A stretch of DNA of 57,762 nt from an uncultured Methylobacillus sp. Lineage in GTDB: Bacteria; Pseudomonadota; Gammaproteobacteria; Burkholderiales; Methylophilaceae. The notes below the pieces were generated by a model. The model saw nothing but the letters and a program-made list of their open reading frames with translations. It was not told the DNA's origin and ran no database searches. Made by a program: the position numbers and the translations under genes. Where the stretch lies: assembly GCA_946478965.1 (NCBI GenBank), contig CAMLDQ010000001.1, forward strand, positions 1 to 57,762, written 5' to 3'. This document shows, piece by piece, positions 47,402 to 57,451 of the stretch (positions are counted from its first letter, which is position 1; every line of letters starts with the position of its first letter).

Positions 47402-48457
47402 ATGATAGATACCGGTCAGCTCGTCCGCATCGCACTGGTCGTTTTTCTCGTCATCGGCTGCTTTCTTGTGCTGCAACCGTTCATCACTGCAATATTGCTG
47501 GCCGCGGTGATCTGCATTTCCACCTGGTCTTTTTACAGCCGCTTGCGGCTCAGATTGCATGCGCGCGATACCTTGGCGGCTTGCGTGATGACCTTGCTGC
47601 TTTTGCTGGCGCTGATTCTGCCGACAGCCTACCTGGCTTCCCATCTGGCCGATTCTGCGGCAGCGCTGTTCGAACATTTGCGTCCCAGCCTGGAAAATCC
47701 CGAACCGAATGCGCCGGCCTGGGTCGCTGGCCTGCCTGTTGTCGGGCAGCGTTTGGCCGCATTCTGGCGCGAGATGGCTTCCAGCCACGACGAGCTGATG
47801 CAATGGTTGAGCCAATTCTACGATCCGGCGCGTAAATTCGCGTTGCAGGCAGCACAAGCGGTCGGCGGCGGGCTATTGCAGCTGATACTGGTCGTGGTGG
47901 TGGCATTCTTTTTCTACCGGGACGGCTCGAGGCTGACGAATGGTTTGCGGGTGGTCGTGCGCCGATTGGGTGGTGAGTTGGGGGAGACTTCGCTGGAAAT
48001 TTCCTGCAGCACGGTGCGTGCGGTGATGCTGGGCATATTCGGTACCGCAGTCGCGCAGGCGGTTGTCGCCTGGATCGGTTTCCTTGTGGTGGGTGCGCCA
48101 GCACCTTTGCTGCTTGCGGTGGCAACCTTCTTCCTGTCGATGATACCGGTCGGTCCGCCGCTGGTCTGGATTGGAGTGACGCTGTGGTTGTTCGATCACG
48201 GCCGGTTGGCATGGGGCATTGCCATGGCGATCTACGGGCTGGTGGTAATCAGCGGTGTCGATAATGTGATCAAACCCATCCTGATCAGCCAATCCGCCAG
48301 GCTGCCGATTTTGCTGATCGTGCTGGGGGTGCTCGGGGGGGTGATTTCCTTCGGCTTTGCCGGCATATTCCTTGGCCCCGCACTGCTGGCAGTGGGATTG
48401 AAACTGACCCAGCACGTGGTCGCGCTGTGGGAGAATAACTCCGAGGTTTTGCCATGA
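47402..48457 (+). CDS. AI-2E/PerM family membrane protein
   Basis: A 351-residue inner-membrane protein with about seven hydrophobic segments and the AI-2E transporter family pattern (paired segments at about 10-50, 60-85, then 160-180, 210-330). Family members are called autoinducer-2 exporters or PerM permeases; the substrate here is unknown. It is coupled to ruvB by an ATGA overlap and starts 4 nt after ruvA. Confidence 0.9.
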   Translation: MIDTGQLVRIALVVFLVIGCFLVLQPFITAILLAAVICISTWSFYSRLRLRLHARDTLAACVMTLLLLLALILPTAYLASHLADSAAALFEHLRPSLENPEPNAPAWVAGLPVVGQRLAAFWREMASSHDELMQWLSQFYDPARKFALQAAQAVGGGLLQLILVVVVAFFFYRDGSRLTNGLRVVVRRLGGELGETSLEISCSTVRAVMLGIFGTAVAQAVVAWIGFLVVGAPAPLLLAVATFFLSMIPVGPPLVWIGVTLWLFDHGRLAWGIAMAIYGLVVISGVDNVIKPILISQSARLPILLIVLGVLGGVISFGFAGIFLGPALLAVGLKLTQHVVALWENNSEVLP

Positions 48458-49488
48458 TAGAGACGGATCGTTTGATTGCAGCTGCCTCGCAGGGGCATGA
48501 GGAGGAGGCGCAGGAGCGTGCTCTGCGGCCCAAGGTGCTGGACGAGTATATCGGCCAGGAAAAAGCGCGCGGGCAGCTCGAGATCTTCATCAATGCAGCG
48601 AGAGGCCGTTCGGAGGCACTCGACCATGTGCTGTTGTTCGGTCCGCCTGGGTTGGGCAAGACGACCCTCGCGCATATCGTCGCGCGCGAAATGGGGGTGA
48701 ACCTGCGGCAGACGTCGGGGCCGGTGCTGGAACGAGCGGGGGATCTGGCGGCGCTGCTGACCAATCTGGAGCCGAATGACGTTTTGTTCATCGACGAGAT
48801 TCATCGTCTGTCGCCGGTGGTGGAGGAAATCCTGTACCCGGCGATGGAGGATTATCGGCTGGACATCATGATAGGCGAAGGCCCGGCTGCCCGTTCCGTG
48901 CGCCTGGATCTGCCGCCGTTTACCCTGGTTGGCGCAACGACGCGAGCGGGTATGCTGACCAATCCGCTACGCGACCGCTTCGGTATTGTGGCGCGTCTGG
49001 AATTCTACACGCCGGAGGAACTGGCGCGTATCGTGCATCGCTCGGCCTCGCTGCTGGAAGTGGCGATGGAAACGGACGGATCGCTGGAGATCGCCAAACG
49101 CTCCCGCGGGACGCCGCGTATCGCCAATCGCTTGTTACGTCGGGTGCGCGATTTTGCCCAGGTCAAGAGCGACGGGGTGGTCACTGCGGATATTGCCGAC
49201 GCCGCGTTGAAAATGCTCGATGTGGACAAGCTGGGCTTCGATGTGATGGACAGGAAACTCCTGCTGGCGGTGCTGGAAAAATTCGGCGGCGGTCCGGTCG
49301 GGCTCGACAATCTGGCAGCGGCCATCGGCGAAGAGCGGGATACCATCGAAGACGTGCTGGAGCCCTACATGATCCAGCAAGGCTACCTGATGCGCACCCC
49401 GCGCGGGCGGGTGGCGACTCAGCTGGCCTATCAGCATTTCGGCCTGGCGACGCCCGCGCACATGGGAGGGCGGTTGTTCGATGAGTAG
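48454..49488 (+). CDS. ruvB: Holliday junction helicase subunit RuvB
   Basis: Hexameric AAA+ motor that drives branch migration. The 344 residues contain Walker [10 protein letters not shown] (63-71), Walker [12 protein letters not shown] (about 107-117), the sensor region (GATTRAGML) and a C-terminal winged helix ([17 protein letters not shown]...). It overlaps ybgC by 8 nt and follows the PerM-like gene with ATGA. Confidence 0.97.
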   Translation: MIETDRLIAAASQGHEEEAQERALRPKVLDEYIGQEKARGQLEIFINAARGRSEALDHVLLFGPPGLGKTTLAHIVAREMGVNLRQTSGPVLERAGDLAALLTNLEPNDVLFIDEIHRLSPVVEEILYPAMEDYRLDIMIGEGPAARSVRLDLPPFTLVGATTRAGMLTNPLRDRFGIVARLEFYTPEELARIVHRSASLLEVAMETDGSLEIAKRSRGTPRIANRLLRRVRDFAQVKSDGVVTADIADAALKMLDVDKLGFDVMDRKLLLAVLEKFGGGPVGLDNLAAAIGEERDTIEDVLEPYMIQQGYLMRTPRGRVATQLAYQHFGLATPAHMGGRLFDE

Positions 49489-49885
49489 CTTCCATTGGCC
49501 GGTGCGTGTTTATTACGAGGACACGGACGGCGGCGGCGTCGTATATCACGCCAATTACCTTAAATTCATGGAGCGGGCGCGCACCGAATGGCTGCGCAGT
49601 CTCGGCTTCGACCAGACGGAACTTCGCGCGCAGTTGGGAGTCATTTTCGTGGTGCGCGAGATTCGCATGAAGTACCGGCGCCCGGCCGCTTTCAATGATG
49701 CGGTGGACGTGGTGACGCATCTGCTCGGTGTGGGGCGCAGCTTGCTGGAATTCGAGCAAGTGATTCTGCGGGGAGAGGAAACTCTGACCGAAGCCCGGGT
49801 GGAGGTCGTCTGCGTCGATGCCGTGCGCTTCAAACCCGTTGCCATCCCGGACACAATTCGTAAAACAATCACGGAGTCTGCATGA
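49481..49885 (+). CDS. ybgC: Tol-Pal associated acyl-CoA thioesterase YbgC
   Basis: Hot-dog fold thioesterase of the Tol-Pal locus, 134 residues. The active-site segment is [16 protein letters not shown] with the catalytic-type Asp16 and His23. It is the first gene of ybgC-tolQRAB-pal-cpoB and overlaps tolQ by 4 nt. The physiological acyl-CoA is not established for this family. Confidence 0.95.
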   Translation: MSSFHWPVRVYYEDTDGGGVVYHANYLKFMERARTEWLRSLGFDQTELRAQLGVIFVVREIRMKYRRPAAFNDAVDVVTHLLGVGRSLLEFEQVILRGEETLTEARVEVVCVDAVRFKPVAIPDTIRKTITESA

Positions 49886-50556
49886 ACCTTTCCCACGATA
49901 TGTCGTTTTTCAGCCTGGTTGCCGAGGCTACGTTGCCGGTGCAGATGGTCATGGGGCTGTTGCTGCTGGCCTCGTTTGTCTCCTGGTGGTACATCTTCCT
50001 GAAGATGTTCAGTATCGGCCGTGCCGGCAAGGATGCGGAAGCGTTTGAACGCGCATTCTGGGGCGGTGGCGACCTCAACAAGCTCTACGAAGGCGTTTCT
50101 TCGGGACGGCACCGTCCGCGTGGCATGGCCAGTATCTTCGAGGCCGGCTTCAAGGAGTATGCGCGCCACAAGCGCCAGGGCGGCATGGAGATCAGCGACA
50201 TCATGGAGGGCGCGCGCCGCGCGATGCGTGCCGCTTACAATCGTGAAATGGATGACCTGGATGCGCACCTGCCGTTTCTCGCCTCGGTCGGTTCGGTCGC
50301 CCCGTACGTGGGGTTGTTCGGCACGGTGTGGGGCATCATGAATTCCTTCCGTGGACTGGCCAATGTGGCGCAGGCGACCCTGGCGCATGTGGCGCCGGGT
50401 ATCTCCGAGGCGTTGGTGGCGACAGCCATGGGCCTGTTCGCGGCAATCCCGGCCGTGATCGCCTACAACCGATTCGCCGCCAATGTCGACCGGCTGGCAA
50501 TCCGCTACGAGAGCTTCATCGAGGAATTCACCAACATCCTGCAAAGGAAATCGTGA
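49882..50556 (+). CDS. tolQ: Tol-Pal system proton channel subunit TolQ
   Basis: Inner-membrane motor protein that with TolR uses the proton gradient for outer-membrane constriction. The 224 residues have three membrane segments (about 18-38, 132-155, 165-190) with the conserved PYVGLFGTVWGIM and small-residue-rich third helix (SEALVATAMGLFAAIPAV). Overlaps both ybgC and tolR, indicating tight coupling. Confidence 0.96.
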   Translation: MNLSHDMSFFSLVAEATLPVQMVMGLLLLASFVSWWYIFLKMFSIGRAGKDAEAFERAFWGGGDLNKLYEGVSSGRHRPRGMASIFEAGFKEYARHKRQGGMEISDIMEGARRAMRAAYNREMDDLDAHLPFLASVGSVAPYVGLFGTVWGIMNSFRGLANVAQATLAHVAPGISEALVATAMGLFAAIPAVIAYNRFAANVDRLAIRYESFIEEFTNILQRKS

Positions 50557-50957
50557 TGGCCAGGGGAAGACGCTCCCGTCGCCTGATGAACCAGATCAAC
50601 GTCGTGCCCTACATCGACGTAACGCTAGTGCTGTTGGTGATTTTCATGATCACCGCGCCGATGACGAACCCCGGTGTGGTGGAATTGCCTCAGGTGGGCG
50701 AGGCGCTGAAGCAGGCGGCCGCACCGCTGGTAATCACGCTCAAAAGCGACAAATCGCTGGAACTGGACGGCAAGCAGATGCAGCGTGACGAGTTGCTGTT
50801 TGCCGTGCGCGAGAAGACCGGCAAGAATCCGGAGCAGCCGGTGGTCATCGCGGCCGACAAGAATGTGCGTTACGAGGATGTTGTCGGCGTGATGGATTTA
50901 CTTAAACAGAACAAGATAGCGAAGGTCGGGCTCCTGCTGAAGCCGGCCCCGGGCTGA
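50556..50957 (+). CDS. tolR: Tol-Pal system protein TolR
   Basis: ExbD-like partner of TolQ with one membrane segment (about 17-37) containing the proton-carrying Asp in PYIDVTLVLLVIFMI and a periplasmic domain that binds peptidoglycan. 133 residues is the normal length. The ATG at 50556 shares one base with the tolQ stop; GTG at 50553 is less likely. A longer in-frame extension to 50328 lies inside tolQ and was rejected. Confidence 0.95.
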   Translation: MARGRRSRRLMNQINVVPYIDVTLVLLVIFMITAPMTNPGVVELPQVGEALKQAAAPLVITLKSDKSLELDGKQMQRDELLFAVREKTGKNPEQPVVIAADKNVRYEDVVGVMDLLKQNKIAKVGLLLKPAPG

Positions 50958-50964
50958 ACACCGG

Positions 50965-51783
50965 ATGTTACGAAAGCATGAAAATCCAATGGCGCTCCGG
51001 GCCGGGGTGCTGGCCTTGCTGGTGCACGCGCTGTTTTTCTTCCTGCTGGTCATGGGCTTCAACTGGCGCAGCGAGCAACCTGTCCGCATTGACGATGTGC
51101 AGCTTTGGGATACCTTGCCAGCGCCCAAAGTGCAGCCGCCGCCTCCGCCGCCCGAGCCGGTAAAGCCCGTGCCCAAGGTCGAGCCCAAACCGGAAATGCC
51201 GCCGCCCCCTCCTGCACCGGCGAAAGCGGAGATTGTGCTCAAGAAGAAGTCACCCGAGCCGAAGCCGGAAAAAAAGAAGGAAACGCCGCCCAAGGAAGAT
51301 CTCGCGCAGAAAAAGAAGGAAGCGGAACAGAAGAAAATGGCGGAGGAAAAGAAACAGCAGGAGCTGTTGCGTAAACTGCAGCAGGCAATGCTCAAGGACG
51401 ATATTGCCCATGAGGCGATGAGCGATGAGGCCAAACAACTGCAGGCTGCACGCAATGCGGAGCAGGCCCGCAAGGCTGCTGCTGCGGCCCAGGGCGAGGT
51501 GGATGAATACAAGGCGCGGATCAAGCAGAAAATCTATAGTCGCATGAATCGCCAGGCATGCGGCAATGCGGTGCCCGTGTACAGCATTGCGCTGTTGCCG
51601 ACCGGGGATATTTCCGGCACCCCGCGGCTGCTTACCAGCAGCGGTATCGCCGCCTGTGACGATGCTGCGCTGCGTGCGATCATGCAGGCACAGCCGTTGC
51701 CTTTGCCGCCGGAGTCTGAACTTTTTTCCAATTTTCGGGACTTAACCATACCGTTTAAGCCCGATCAGGCGACACAACAATAA
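50965..51783 (+). CDS. tolA: Tol-Pal system protein TolA
   Basis: Links the TolQR motor to Pal and TolB. A membrane segment (about 12-33) is followed by a Pro/Lys-rich stretch (about 52-98), a short Lys/Glu helical segment (about 98-170) and a TonB-like C-terminal domain (about 175-272) with a Cys pair. It is 272 residues, much shorter than E. coli TolA (421), mainly through a reduced helical spacer. It lies 8 nt after tolR. Confidence 0.9.
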   Translation: MLRKHENPMALRAGVLALLVHALFFFLLVMGFNWRSEQPVRIDDVQLWDTLPAPKVQPPPPPPEPVKPVPKVEPKPEMPPPPPAPAKAEIVLKKKSPEPKPEKKKETPPKEDLAQKKKEAEQKKMAEEKKQQELLRKLQQAMLKDDIAHEAMSDEAKQLQAARNAEQARKAAAAAQGEVDEYKARIKQKIYSRMNRQACGNAVPVYSIALLPTGDISGTPRLLTSSGIAACDDAALRAIMQAQPLPLPPESELFSNFRDLTIPFKPDQATQQ

Positions 51784-51804
51784 TCTTTACTTTATAATTT
51801 GCCC

Positions 51805-53079
51805 ATGCCACGTCATTTGCTAACCCTCTGGATCTGGCTGCTTCCCTTGTTTTCGCTGGCAGCACATGCAGACCTGACAATCGAGATTGTCGGCGGCGCC
51901 TCGCAACAGATTCCCATTGCCATCGTCCCGTTTGCCCAGCCTGGGCAAACCGACAATCTCACCCCCGTAATCGCTGCAGACCTGCGCCGCAGCGGACTGT
52001 TCCGTACCTTGGAAACGCGCGGCGTTGCCAGTCAGCCGCATGACCTGCCGGACGTGAGGTATCCCGATTGGGCCGCATTGCAGGCGCAAGCCTTGGTCAT
52101 CGGCAAGATCCAGCCTTTGCCGGGCGGCCGCTTCAAGGTGGCGTTCCGGCTGCTGGATGTCGTCAAGCAAAGTCCGCTCGCCGGGCTGGAGTACGATATT
52201 TCTGCAGTGCAGGCGCGCAGTACCGCGCACAAGATTGCTGATGTGATCTACGAAAAACTGACCGGCGAGCGCGGCGTATTTGCAACTCGGGTAACGTATG
52301 TCACCAAGACGGCCGGGCGCTATGTATTGCGCGTAGCCGATTCCGATGGTGCCAATCCGCAGACCGTGCTGTCGTCGAAAGAGCCGATCATTTCTCCTGC
52401 CTGGTCGCCGGATGGCACGAAGCTCGCCTATGTGTCTTTCGAGCGCAAGAAACCTATCGTTTTCGTTCAATCGCTGACCTCCGGGCAGCGCTATGTTCTG
52501 GCAAATTACAAAGGCAACAACAGTGCCCCGGCCTGGTCGCCGGATGGCACCCGCTTGGCTGTGGTCTTGACCCACGGCGCCAATTCGCAGGTTTACATCA
52601 TCAATGCCGACGGTACCGGCTTGCGGCAGGTTTCGCACAGCCGTGCCATCGACACCGAGCCGGTATGGTCGCCTGATGGCAAATGGATTTATTTCACATC
52701 TGACCGTGGCGGCAGCCCGCAGATTTATCGCATGTCTACGCTGGGCGGAGATGCCTCGCGTATCACTTTTGACGGCAATTACAACGTCAGTCCGCACCTT
52801 TCGCCGGATGGCAAGCTGTTGACTTACGTGCGTCGTGAAAGTGGTCAGTTTCGCATTGCCCAGCAAGACCTGAGCAATGGACAAGTGCAGATTCTGAGCG
52901 ACACGGCGGAAGACGAGTCGCCCAGTTATGCCCCTAACGGTCGCTTGATCCTGTATGCCACCAACGTTGGCGGCAAGGGCGTGCTGTCGGTGGTTTCCGC
53001 CGATGGTAGGACCAAGCAGCGATTGAGCGAAGCTGGTGGAGACGTGCGCGAGCCTGCCTGGGGCCCGTGGACGGATTGA
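51805..53079 (+). CDS. tolB: Tol-Pal system beta-propeller protein TolB
   Basis: Periplasmic protein that binds Pal and is released by TolA. With the ATG at 51805 it has 424 residues: signal peptide 1-22 (AAHA), an N-terminal Rossmann-like domain, then a propeller with repeated WSPDG motifs (at least five copies from about 200 on). No Shine-Dalgarno is visible before the ATG, and a TATAAT sits at 51793-51798, only 6 bp upstream. An in-frame TTG at 51799 is a less likely start. Confidence 0.95.
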   Translation: MPRHLLTLWIWLLPLFSLAAHADLTIEIVGGASQQIPIAIVPFAQPGQTDNLTPVIAADLRRSGLFRTLETRGVASQPHDLPDVRYPDWAALQAQALVIGKIQPLPGGRFKVAFRLLDVVKQSPLAGLEYDISAVQARSTAHKIADVIYEKLTGERGVFATRVTYVTKTAGRYVLRVADSDGANPQTVLSSKEPIISPAWSPDGTKLAYVSFERKKPIVFVQSLTSGQRYVLANYKGNNSAPAWSPDGTRLAVVLTHGANSQVYIINADGTGLRQVSHSRAIDTEPVWSPDGKWIYFTSDRGGSPQIYRMSTLGGDASRITFDGNYNVSPHLSPDGKLLTYVRRESGQFRIAQQDLSNGQVQILSDTAEDESPSYAPNGRLILYATNVGGKGVLSVVSADGRTKQRLSEAGGDVREPAWGPWTD

Positions 53080-53117
53080 GTTTGATAACTGAATTTTTAT
53101 ATAAGGAGAAGAAAGCC

Positions 53118-53675
53118 ATGAACAAACGTCTGACTGGAGTAATGCTGCTGGCCATATTTCTGGCAGCTTGTGCTGCGAAACCGGTCAAAGAGGAGCCTGC
53201 CGCGGCCGTAGAAGAAAAAAGCCCGATGACAACTCAGGAAGCGCCCGCACCTGCAGCGCCGATGGAGCAGTCTGCTTCTTCTGCCGCCACTAGCGAAGCA
53301 CCGGTCGCAGTGAATCCGCTGACCGATCCGAACAACATCCTCTCGAAGCGCAGCGTTTACTTCGACTTCGACAAGGATGAAGTGAAGTCGGATTACCGTC
53401 CGATGCTGGAAGCGCACGCCAAGTATCTGAAGGATCACCCGACCGCACGCGTGACACTGCAGGGCAATACCGATGAACGCGGCAGCCGCGAATACAATCT
53501 CGCGCTGGGCCAGCGCCGTGCCGTCGCGGTGAAGAACGTGATGAACGTATATGGTGCATCCGACAGCCAGATCGAAACGGTGAGCTATGGTGAAGAGAAG
53601 CCGCGTTGCGCCGATCATGCCGAATCCTGCTGGACGGAAAACCGTCGCGCCGATGTCGTTTACGCTGGCGAGTAA
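53118..53675 (+). CDS. pal: Peptidoglycan-associated lipoprotein Pal
   Basis: Outer-membrane lipoprotein that binds peptidoglycan. The 185 residues start with a lipoprotein signal (lipobox LAAC, lipidated Cys18), a Pro/Ala-rich linker (about 20-65) and an OmpA-like domain (about 75-185) with the TDERGSREYNLALGQRRA signature. The ATG at 53118 is preceded by AAGGAGAAG, a strong ribosome site. Upstream in-frame codons to 53067 overlap tolB. Confidence 0.97.
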   Translation: MNKRLTGVMLLAIFLAACAAKPVKEEPAAAVEEKSPMTTQEAPAPAAPMEQSASSAATSEAPVAVNPLTDPNNILSKRSVYFDFDKDEVKSDYRPMLEAHAKYLKDHPTARVTLQGNTDERGSREYNLALGQRRAVAVKNVMNVYGASDSQIETVSYGEEKPRCADHAESCWTENRRADVVYAGE

Positions 53676-53678
53676 CCC

Positions 53679-54518
53679 ATGCGCCGTCTTGTTCCGCTAA
53701 CCCTTCTTCTGCTCAGCGCTTCAGCGCATGCGGCACTTTTCGCCGATAACGATGCGCGCGATGAGATCGTCAAGCTTCGCAAGTATGTGAAGGAAGACCA
53801 GGAGCAGCGGATAACGGCCTTGCAGACGAAACTGGATGCCTCTGAGAAGTCGCGCCAGGCGCTGGAGCAGCGCCTGGCCGATTCTGAAACGGCACAGAAG
53901 GCGCAGCTGGTCGATTTGCTGGGGCAGATTGACCGGTTGAACCTCGAGATCGGCAAGCTGCGCGGGCAGTCGGAAGTGAATGGTCACGAAATCGAACAGT
54001 CGCAACAGCGCCAGCGCGATTTGTACGCCGATATCGACATGCGCTTGAGAAAGCTGGAAAGCGGTTCGCCGCAAACGAGCCAGGTAAATGCACCCGCGCA
54101 GGCTCCGGTGGCTGCGACGGACGATGCCGCAGAGCTTGGCAGCTACGAGGCTGCGCATGAGCTGTTCAAGGCGGGCAAGTACAAGGAATCTGCCGATGCC
54201 TTCGACAAGTTCATGACGACCTATCCCAATAGCAAGTACGCGCCCAGCGCCCAGTACTGGATCGGCTACGCGAACTTCTCGCAAAAAAACTACAAGGCGG
54301 CAATCGCCAGCCAGCAAAAGCTGATCAAACTTTATCCGGACAATCAGAAAGTGCCGGATGCAATGTATAACATCGCCAACAGCCAGATTCAGCTGGCTGA
54401 TCTTGACGGGGCGAAGCAGACGCTGCACAGCCTAGTCGAGAAGTATCCGCTCAGCGATGCGGCGCCGCTTGCGAAAAAGCGCTTGGCGGTGCTGGAATCG
54501 GTCAAATCCAAAAACTGA
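53679..54518 (+). CDS. cpoB: Cell division coordinator CpoB (YbgF)
   Basis: Periplasmic protein that couples Tol-Pal to peptidoglycan synthesis. The 279 residues show a signal peptide (about 1-18, ASAHA), a coiled-coil region (about 25-120) and C-terminal TPR repeats (about 150-270). It begins 3 nt after pal. Compared with E. coli (263 residues) the length is near normal. Confidence 0.93.
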   Translation: MRRLVPLTLLLLSASAHAALFADNDARDEIVKLRKYVKEDQEQRITALQTKLDASEKSRQALEQRLADSETAQKAQLVDLLGQIDRLNLEIGKLRGQSEVNGHEIEQSQQRQRDLYADIDMRLRKLESGSPQTSQVNAPAQAPVAATDDAAELGSYEAAHELFKAGKYKESADAFDKFMTTYPNSKYAPSAQYWIGYANFSQKNYKAAIASQQKLIKLYPDNQKVPDAMYNIANSQIQLADLDGAKQTLHSLVEKYPLSDAAPLAKKRLAVLESVKSKN

Positions 54519-54525
54519 TTCCGTC

Positions 54526-55161
54526 GTGCTGAAAATCCACGAAATTTTCTACTCCTTGCAGGGGGAGTCTTCCCGCGTGGGTTTGCCGACAGTGTTCGTA
54601 CGCCTGACGGGTTGCCCGCTGCGCTGCGGGTATTGTGATACCGCTTATGCGTTTCAGGGGGGCGGCAATCTTGCGCAGCAAGAGGTGCTGGAAAGGGTTG
54701 CGGCGTATGGCGCACGCTATGTGACAGTCACTGGGGGTGAGCCGCTGGCCCAGAAGGCGTGCCTATCGCTGTTGACGGCGCTCTGCGATGCTGGGCGCGA
54801 TGTGTCGCTCGAGACCGGCGGAAGCCTGGATATTGGCGGCGTCGATCCGCGTGTGTCCATCATCATGGACATCAAGACGCCCGGTTCCGGTGAGGTGGAA
54901 AAAAATCGCTGGCCCAACCTCGCACTTCTCCAGGCGAAAGATGAAGTGAAGTTCGTGCTGTGTGATCGTGCCGACTATGAATGGGCCAGGCAGATGCTGA
55001 GCGAGCATCGGATTGCGGACAGATGCCCAGTCTTGTTTTCTCCTGCGTATGGTCAGGTGGAACCAACCGAGCTTGCGGAATGGATACTGGAAGATAGATT
55101 GCCGGTACGAATGCAGGTGCAGCTTCATAAACTGCTGTGGGGCGAGGTGCCGGGTAAATGA
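54526..55161 (+). CDS. queE: 7-carboxy-7-deazaguanine synthase QueE
   Basis: Radical SAM enzyme of queuosine precursor synthesis, 211 residues. The cluster motif is CPLRCGYC with Cys30, Cys34 and Cys37 (CX3CX2C). The start is the GTG at 54526, 7 nt after the cpoB stop; longer frames go back into cpoB. It is coupled to queC (4-nt overlap) and the two lie behind the Tol-Pal operon, an arrangement known in other proteobacteria. Confidence 0.95.
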   Translation: MLKIHEIFYSLQGESSRVGLPTVFVRLTGCPLRCGYCDTAYAFQGGGNLAQQEVLERVAAYGARYVTVTGGEPLAQKACLSLLTALCDAGRDVSLETGGSLDIGGVDPRVSIIMDIKTPGSGEVEKNRWPNLALLQAKDEVKFVLCDRADYEWARQMLSEHRIADRCPVLFSPAYGQVEPTELAEWILEDRLPVRMQVQLHKLLWGEVPGK

Positions 55162-55838
55162 AAAAGGCGGTCGTACTGCTCTCGGGCGGGCTGGATTCGG
55201 CTACGGTGCTTGCAATTGCGCGTAGCGAGGGTTATGAATGCTATTGCTTGAGCCTGGACTATCATCAGCGCCACATCGCGGAGCTGGAAACGGCAAAGCG
55301 GGTCGCTAGTTCCTTGGGGGCAACGCAGCACCGTATCGTACAGTTCGACCTGTCGGCATTTGGCGGTTCTGCATTGACCGATGTCAGCATTGCCGTACCG
55401 GAGACGCCGACCGAAGGGATCCCGGTAACCTATGTGCCGGCGCGCAATACCATCATGCTCTCTCTGGCGCTGGCATGGGCCGAGGTGCTGCAAGCGCAGG
55501 ATATCTTCATCGGAGTCAATGCACTGGATTACTCGGGTTACCCGGATTGCCGCAGAGAGTATGTCGAGTCATTCGAGCGCATGGCCAACCTGGCGACCAA
55601 GTCGGCTGTCGAAGGACATCGGCTGAACGTACATGCACCATTGATCGATCTGAATAAGGCAGAGATCATTCAGCGTGGCCATGCGCTGGGGGTCAATTAT
55701 GCAGAAACCGTCTCCTGCTACCAAGCGGATGAGACAGGCCGCGCTTGTGGCGTATGCGATTCGTGCCGATTCCGCCGGAGTGGGTTTCAGGCGGCCGGAC
55801 TGCCGGATCCGACTCGCTACAGGAAAACTGCAGTCTGA
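55158..55838 (+). CDS. queC: 7-cyano-7-deazaguanine synthase QueC
   Basis: Converts 7-carboxy-7-deazaguanine to preQ0 using ATP and ammonia. The 226 residues have the PP-loop SGGLDS (9-14) and a C-terminal zinc cluster ([12 protein letters not shown]). It continues queE by overlap. The rpsP promoter region begins immediately after its stop. Confidence 0.96.
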   Translation: MKKAVVLLSGGLDSATVLAIARSEGYECYCLSLDYHQRHIAELETAKRVASSLGATQHRIVQFDLSAFGGSALTDVSIAVPETPTEGIPVTYVPARNTIMLSLALAWAEVLQAQDIFIGVNALDYSGYPDCRREYVESFERMANLATKSAVEGHRLNVHAPLIDLNKAEIIQRGHALGVNYAETVSCYQADETGRACGVCDSCRFRRSGFQAAGLPDPTRYRKTAV

Positions 55839-55850
55839 TCCCGATTGTTC

Positions 55851-55880
55851 TTGCCAACGTTATAAAAAATAACGTAAAAT
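55851..55880 (+). promoter_or_regulatory. rpsP operon promoter containing a perfect inverted repeat
   Basis: TTGCCA (55851-55856) and TAAAAT (55875-55880) with an 18 bp spacer. The spacer is filled by an inverted repeat, ACGTTAT (55857-55863) and ATAACGT (55869-55875), around AAAAA. The start would fall near 55887, about 31 nt before the rpsP ATG at 55918. Confidence 0.6.
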
Positions 55881-55917
55881 CCGCCCCTTTCTGTTAATTG
55901 GCTAAAGAGACAATATT

Positions 55918-56163
55918 ATGGTGATCATTCGTCTGGCCCGTGGCGGCGCGAAGAAGTCTCCCTTCTACAGCGTTGTTGTGGCCGATTCGCGCAATCGTCG
56001 CGACGGTCGTTTCATCGAACGCGTAGGCTTCTACAATCCCCTGGCCGAAGGCCAGAACAGCCTGCGCCTGAACGACGAGCGCATTGCATACTGGCGCAAT
56101 AACGGCGCACAGCTTTCCGACCGCGTTGCGCTGTTGGTGAAGCAGGCTGCCAAGGCTGCGTAA
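55918..56163 (+). CDS. rpsP: 30S ribosomal protein S16
   Basis: Small-subunit ribosomal protein, 81 residues, with the expected [16 protein letters not shown] start and [13 protein letters not shown] segment. First gene of the canonical rpsP-rimM-trmD-rplS operon, here preceded by its own promoter region. Confidence 0.98.
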   Translation: MVIIRLARGGAKKSPFYSVVVADSRNRRDGRFIERVGFYNPLAEGQNSLRLNDERIAYWRNNGAQLSDRVALLVKQAAKAA

Positions 56164-56168
56164 ACGCG

Positions 56169-56672
56169 TTGTCGCCGCCTGATTTGGTGGTGATGGGGCG
56201 GGTCGCCGTCCCCTATGGTGTACGCGGCTGGGTCAACGTGCTGCCGGATACCGAGTATCTGGACGGGCTGTTTGATTATCCGCGCTGGTGGATCAACACG
56301 GAAACGGGTTGGTGCGAGTTCTCGGTAGAAGAGGCCAAGGTGCATGGCGATCATCTGGTCGCCAAGCTTGAAGGCATTGCCGATCGTGACCAGGCATTCA
56401 AGTTGAAAGGCAAGCAGATTGCCGTTCCGCGAGAGCAGTTGCCGCAGCCGGATGAAAACGAATACTACTGGTCCGACCTGATAGGCGTGCGGGTGGTTAA
56501 CCTGCAGCATGTGGACTTGGGCCGGGTGACGGAAGTCTTTGCCACCGGAGCGAACGATGTGATGGTGGTCAAGGGTGAGCGCGAACGGCTGATCCCTTTT
56601 ATCGATCAGGTCGTGCTTGAGGTGAATGTCGCGGAAAAGCGCATGGCGGTCGATTGGGACGCTGATTTCTGA
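56169..56672 (+). CDS. rimM: 16S rRNA processing protein RimM
   Basis: Assists maturation of the 30S head. The 167 residues have the RimM N-terminal barrel ([16 protein letters not shown]) and a PRC-like C-terminal barrel (about 95-165). The preferred start is the TTG at 56169, 5 nt after rpsP; a later ATG at 56193 would give a protein 8 residues shorter. Confidence 0.94.
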   Translation: MSPPDLVVMGRVAVPYGVRGWVNVLPDTEYLDGLFDYPRWWINTETGWCEFSVEEAKVHGDHLVAKLEGIADRDQAFKLKGKQIAVPREQLPQPDENEYYWSDLIGVRVVNLQHVDLGRVTEVFATGANDVMVVKGERERLIPFIDQVVLEVNVAEKRMAVDWDADF

Positions 56673-56676
56673 CGGT

Positions 56677-57438
56677 ATGCTCCAATTTGACGTCATCACC
56701 TTGTTTCCTCTGATGTTCGAGGCCATTTCCGAATACGGAGTGACTTCCCGCGCACTGGAAAAAAAGATTTACGAATTGGCGTTGTGGAATCCTCGTGATT
56801 TCACCGTGGACAATTACAAGACGGTAGATGATCGGCCGTATGGCGGTGGACCTGGCATGGTGATGCTGGCCGAGCCGCTGGAAAAAGCAATCGCTGCTGC
56901 CAAGCAGCGTCAGCAACGGGCAGGTGTGGATAATCCAAGGGTGATTCACCTGTCCCCACAAGGCAAACCGCTGAAGCATGACGATGTGGCGCGATTGGCG
57001 CAGGAGCCGGGTCTGATCCTGCTGGCGAGTCGATACGAAGGCGTGGATGAACGGCTGCTACAGCGCGTCGTGGATCAAGAGTATTCGATCGGCGATTACG
57101 TGCTTTCCGGTGGCGAGCTGCCGGCGATGGTGCTGATCGATGCCGTGGTCAGGCAGCTTCCGGGAACACTGGGGGATGCGGATTCGGCAGCCGAGGATTC
57201 CTTCGTGGACGGCTTGCTGGACTGCCCGCACTATACGCGGCCGGAGAATTATCAAGGGGTGCCGGTGCCGGAGGTATTGCTCTCCGGGCACCATAAAGAG
57301 ATCAAGCGCTGGCGATTGAAACAATCGCTGGGGCGAACCCGGGACAAGCGCCCGGATTTACTGGCCGTGAGGCCGTTGACGAAAGAAGAGTCTCGGCTGC
57401 TCGCTGAGTACGAGCAGGAACAAGACCTTCATAACTAA
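56677..57438 (+). CDS. trmD: tRNA (guanine-37-N1) methyltransferase
   Basis: SPOUT-class methyltransferase making m1G37 in tRNA. The 253 residues contain YGGGPGM (55-61), EGVDERL (121-127) and the trefoil-knot motif [11 protein letters not shown] (137-147). The start ATG at 56677 follows rimM by 4 nt; an in-frame extension to 56626 lies inside rimM. Position in the rpsP-rplS operon is invariant in bacteria. Confidence 0.97.
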   Translation: MLQFDVITLFPLMFEAISEYGVTSRALEKKIYELALWNPRDFTVDNYKTVDDRPYGGGPGMVMLAEPLEKAIAAAKQRQQRAGVDNPRVIHLSPQGKPLKHDDVARLAQEPGLILLASRYEGVDERLLQRVVDQEYSIGDYVLSGGELPAMVLIDAVVRQLPGTLGDADSAAEDSFVDGLLDCPHYTRPENYQGVPVPEVLLSGHHKEIKRWRLKQSLGRTRDKRPDLLAVRPLTKEESRLLAEYEQEQDLHN

Positions 57439-57451
57439 AAGGAACTGTGAA

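Noticed and set aside
51119..51380. Low-complexity purine- and C-rich stretch in tolA
   Set aside because: It codes the Pro/Lys/Glu-rich linker that TolA proteins normally have; not a DNA repeat array.
52380..52720. Near-identical 19-nt direct repeats in tolB
   Set aside because: They code the repeated WSPDG blade motif of the beta-propeller, so protein repetition explains them.
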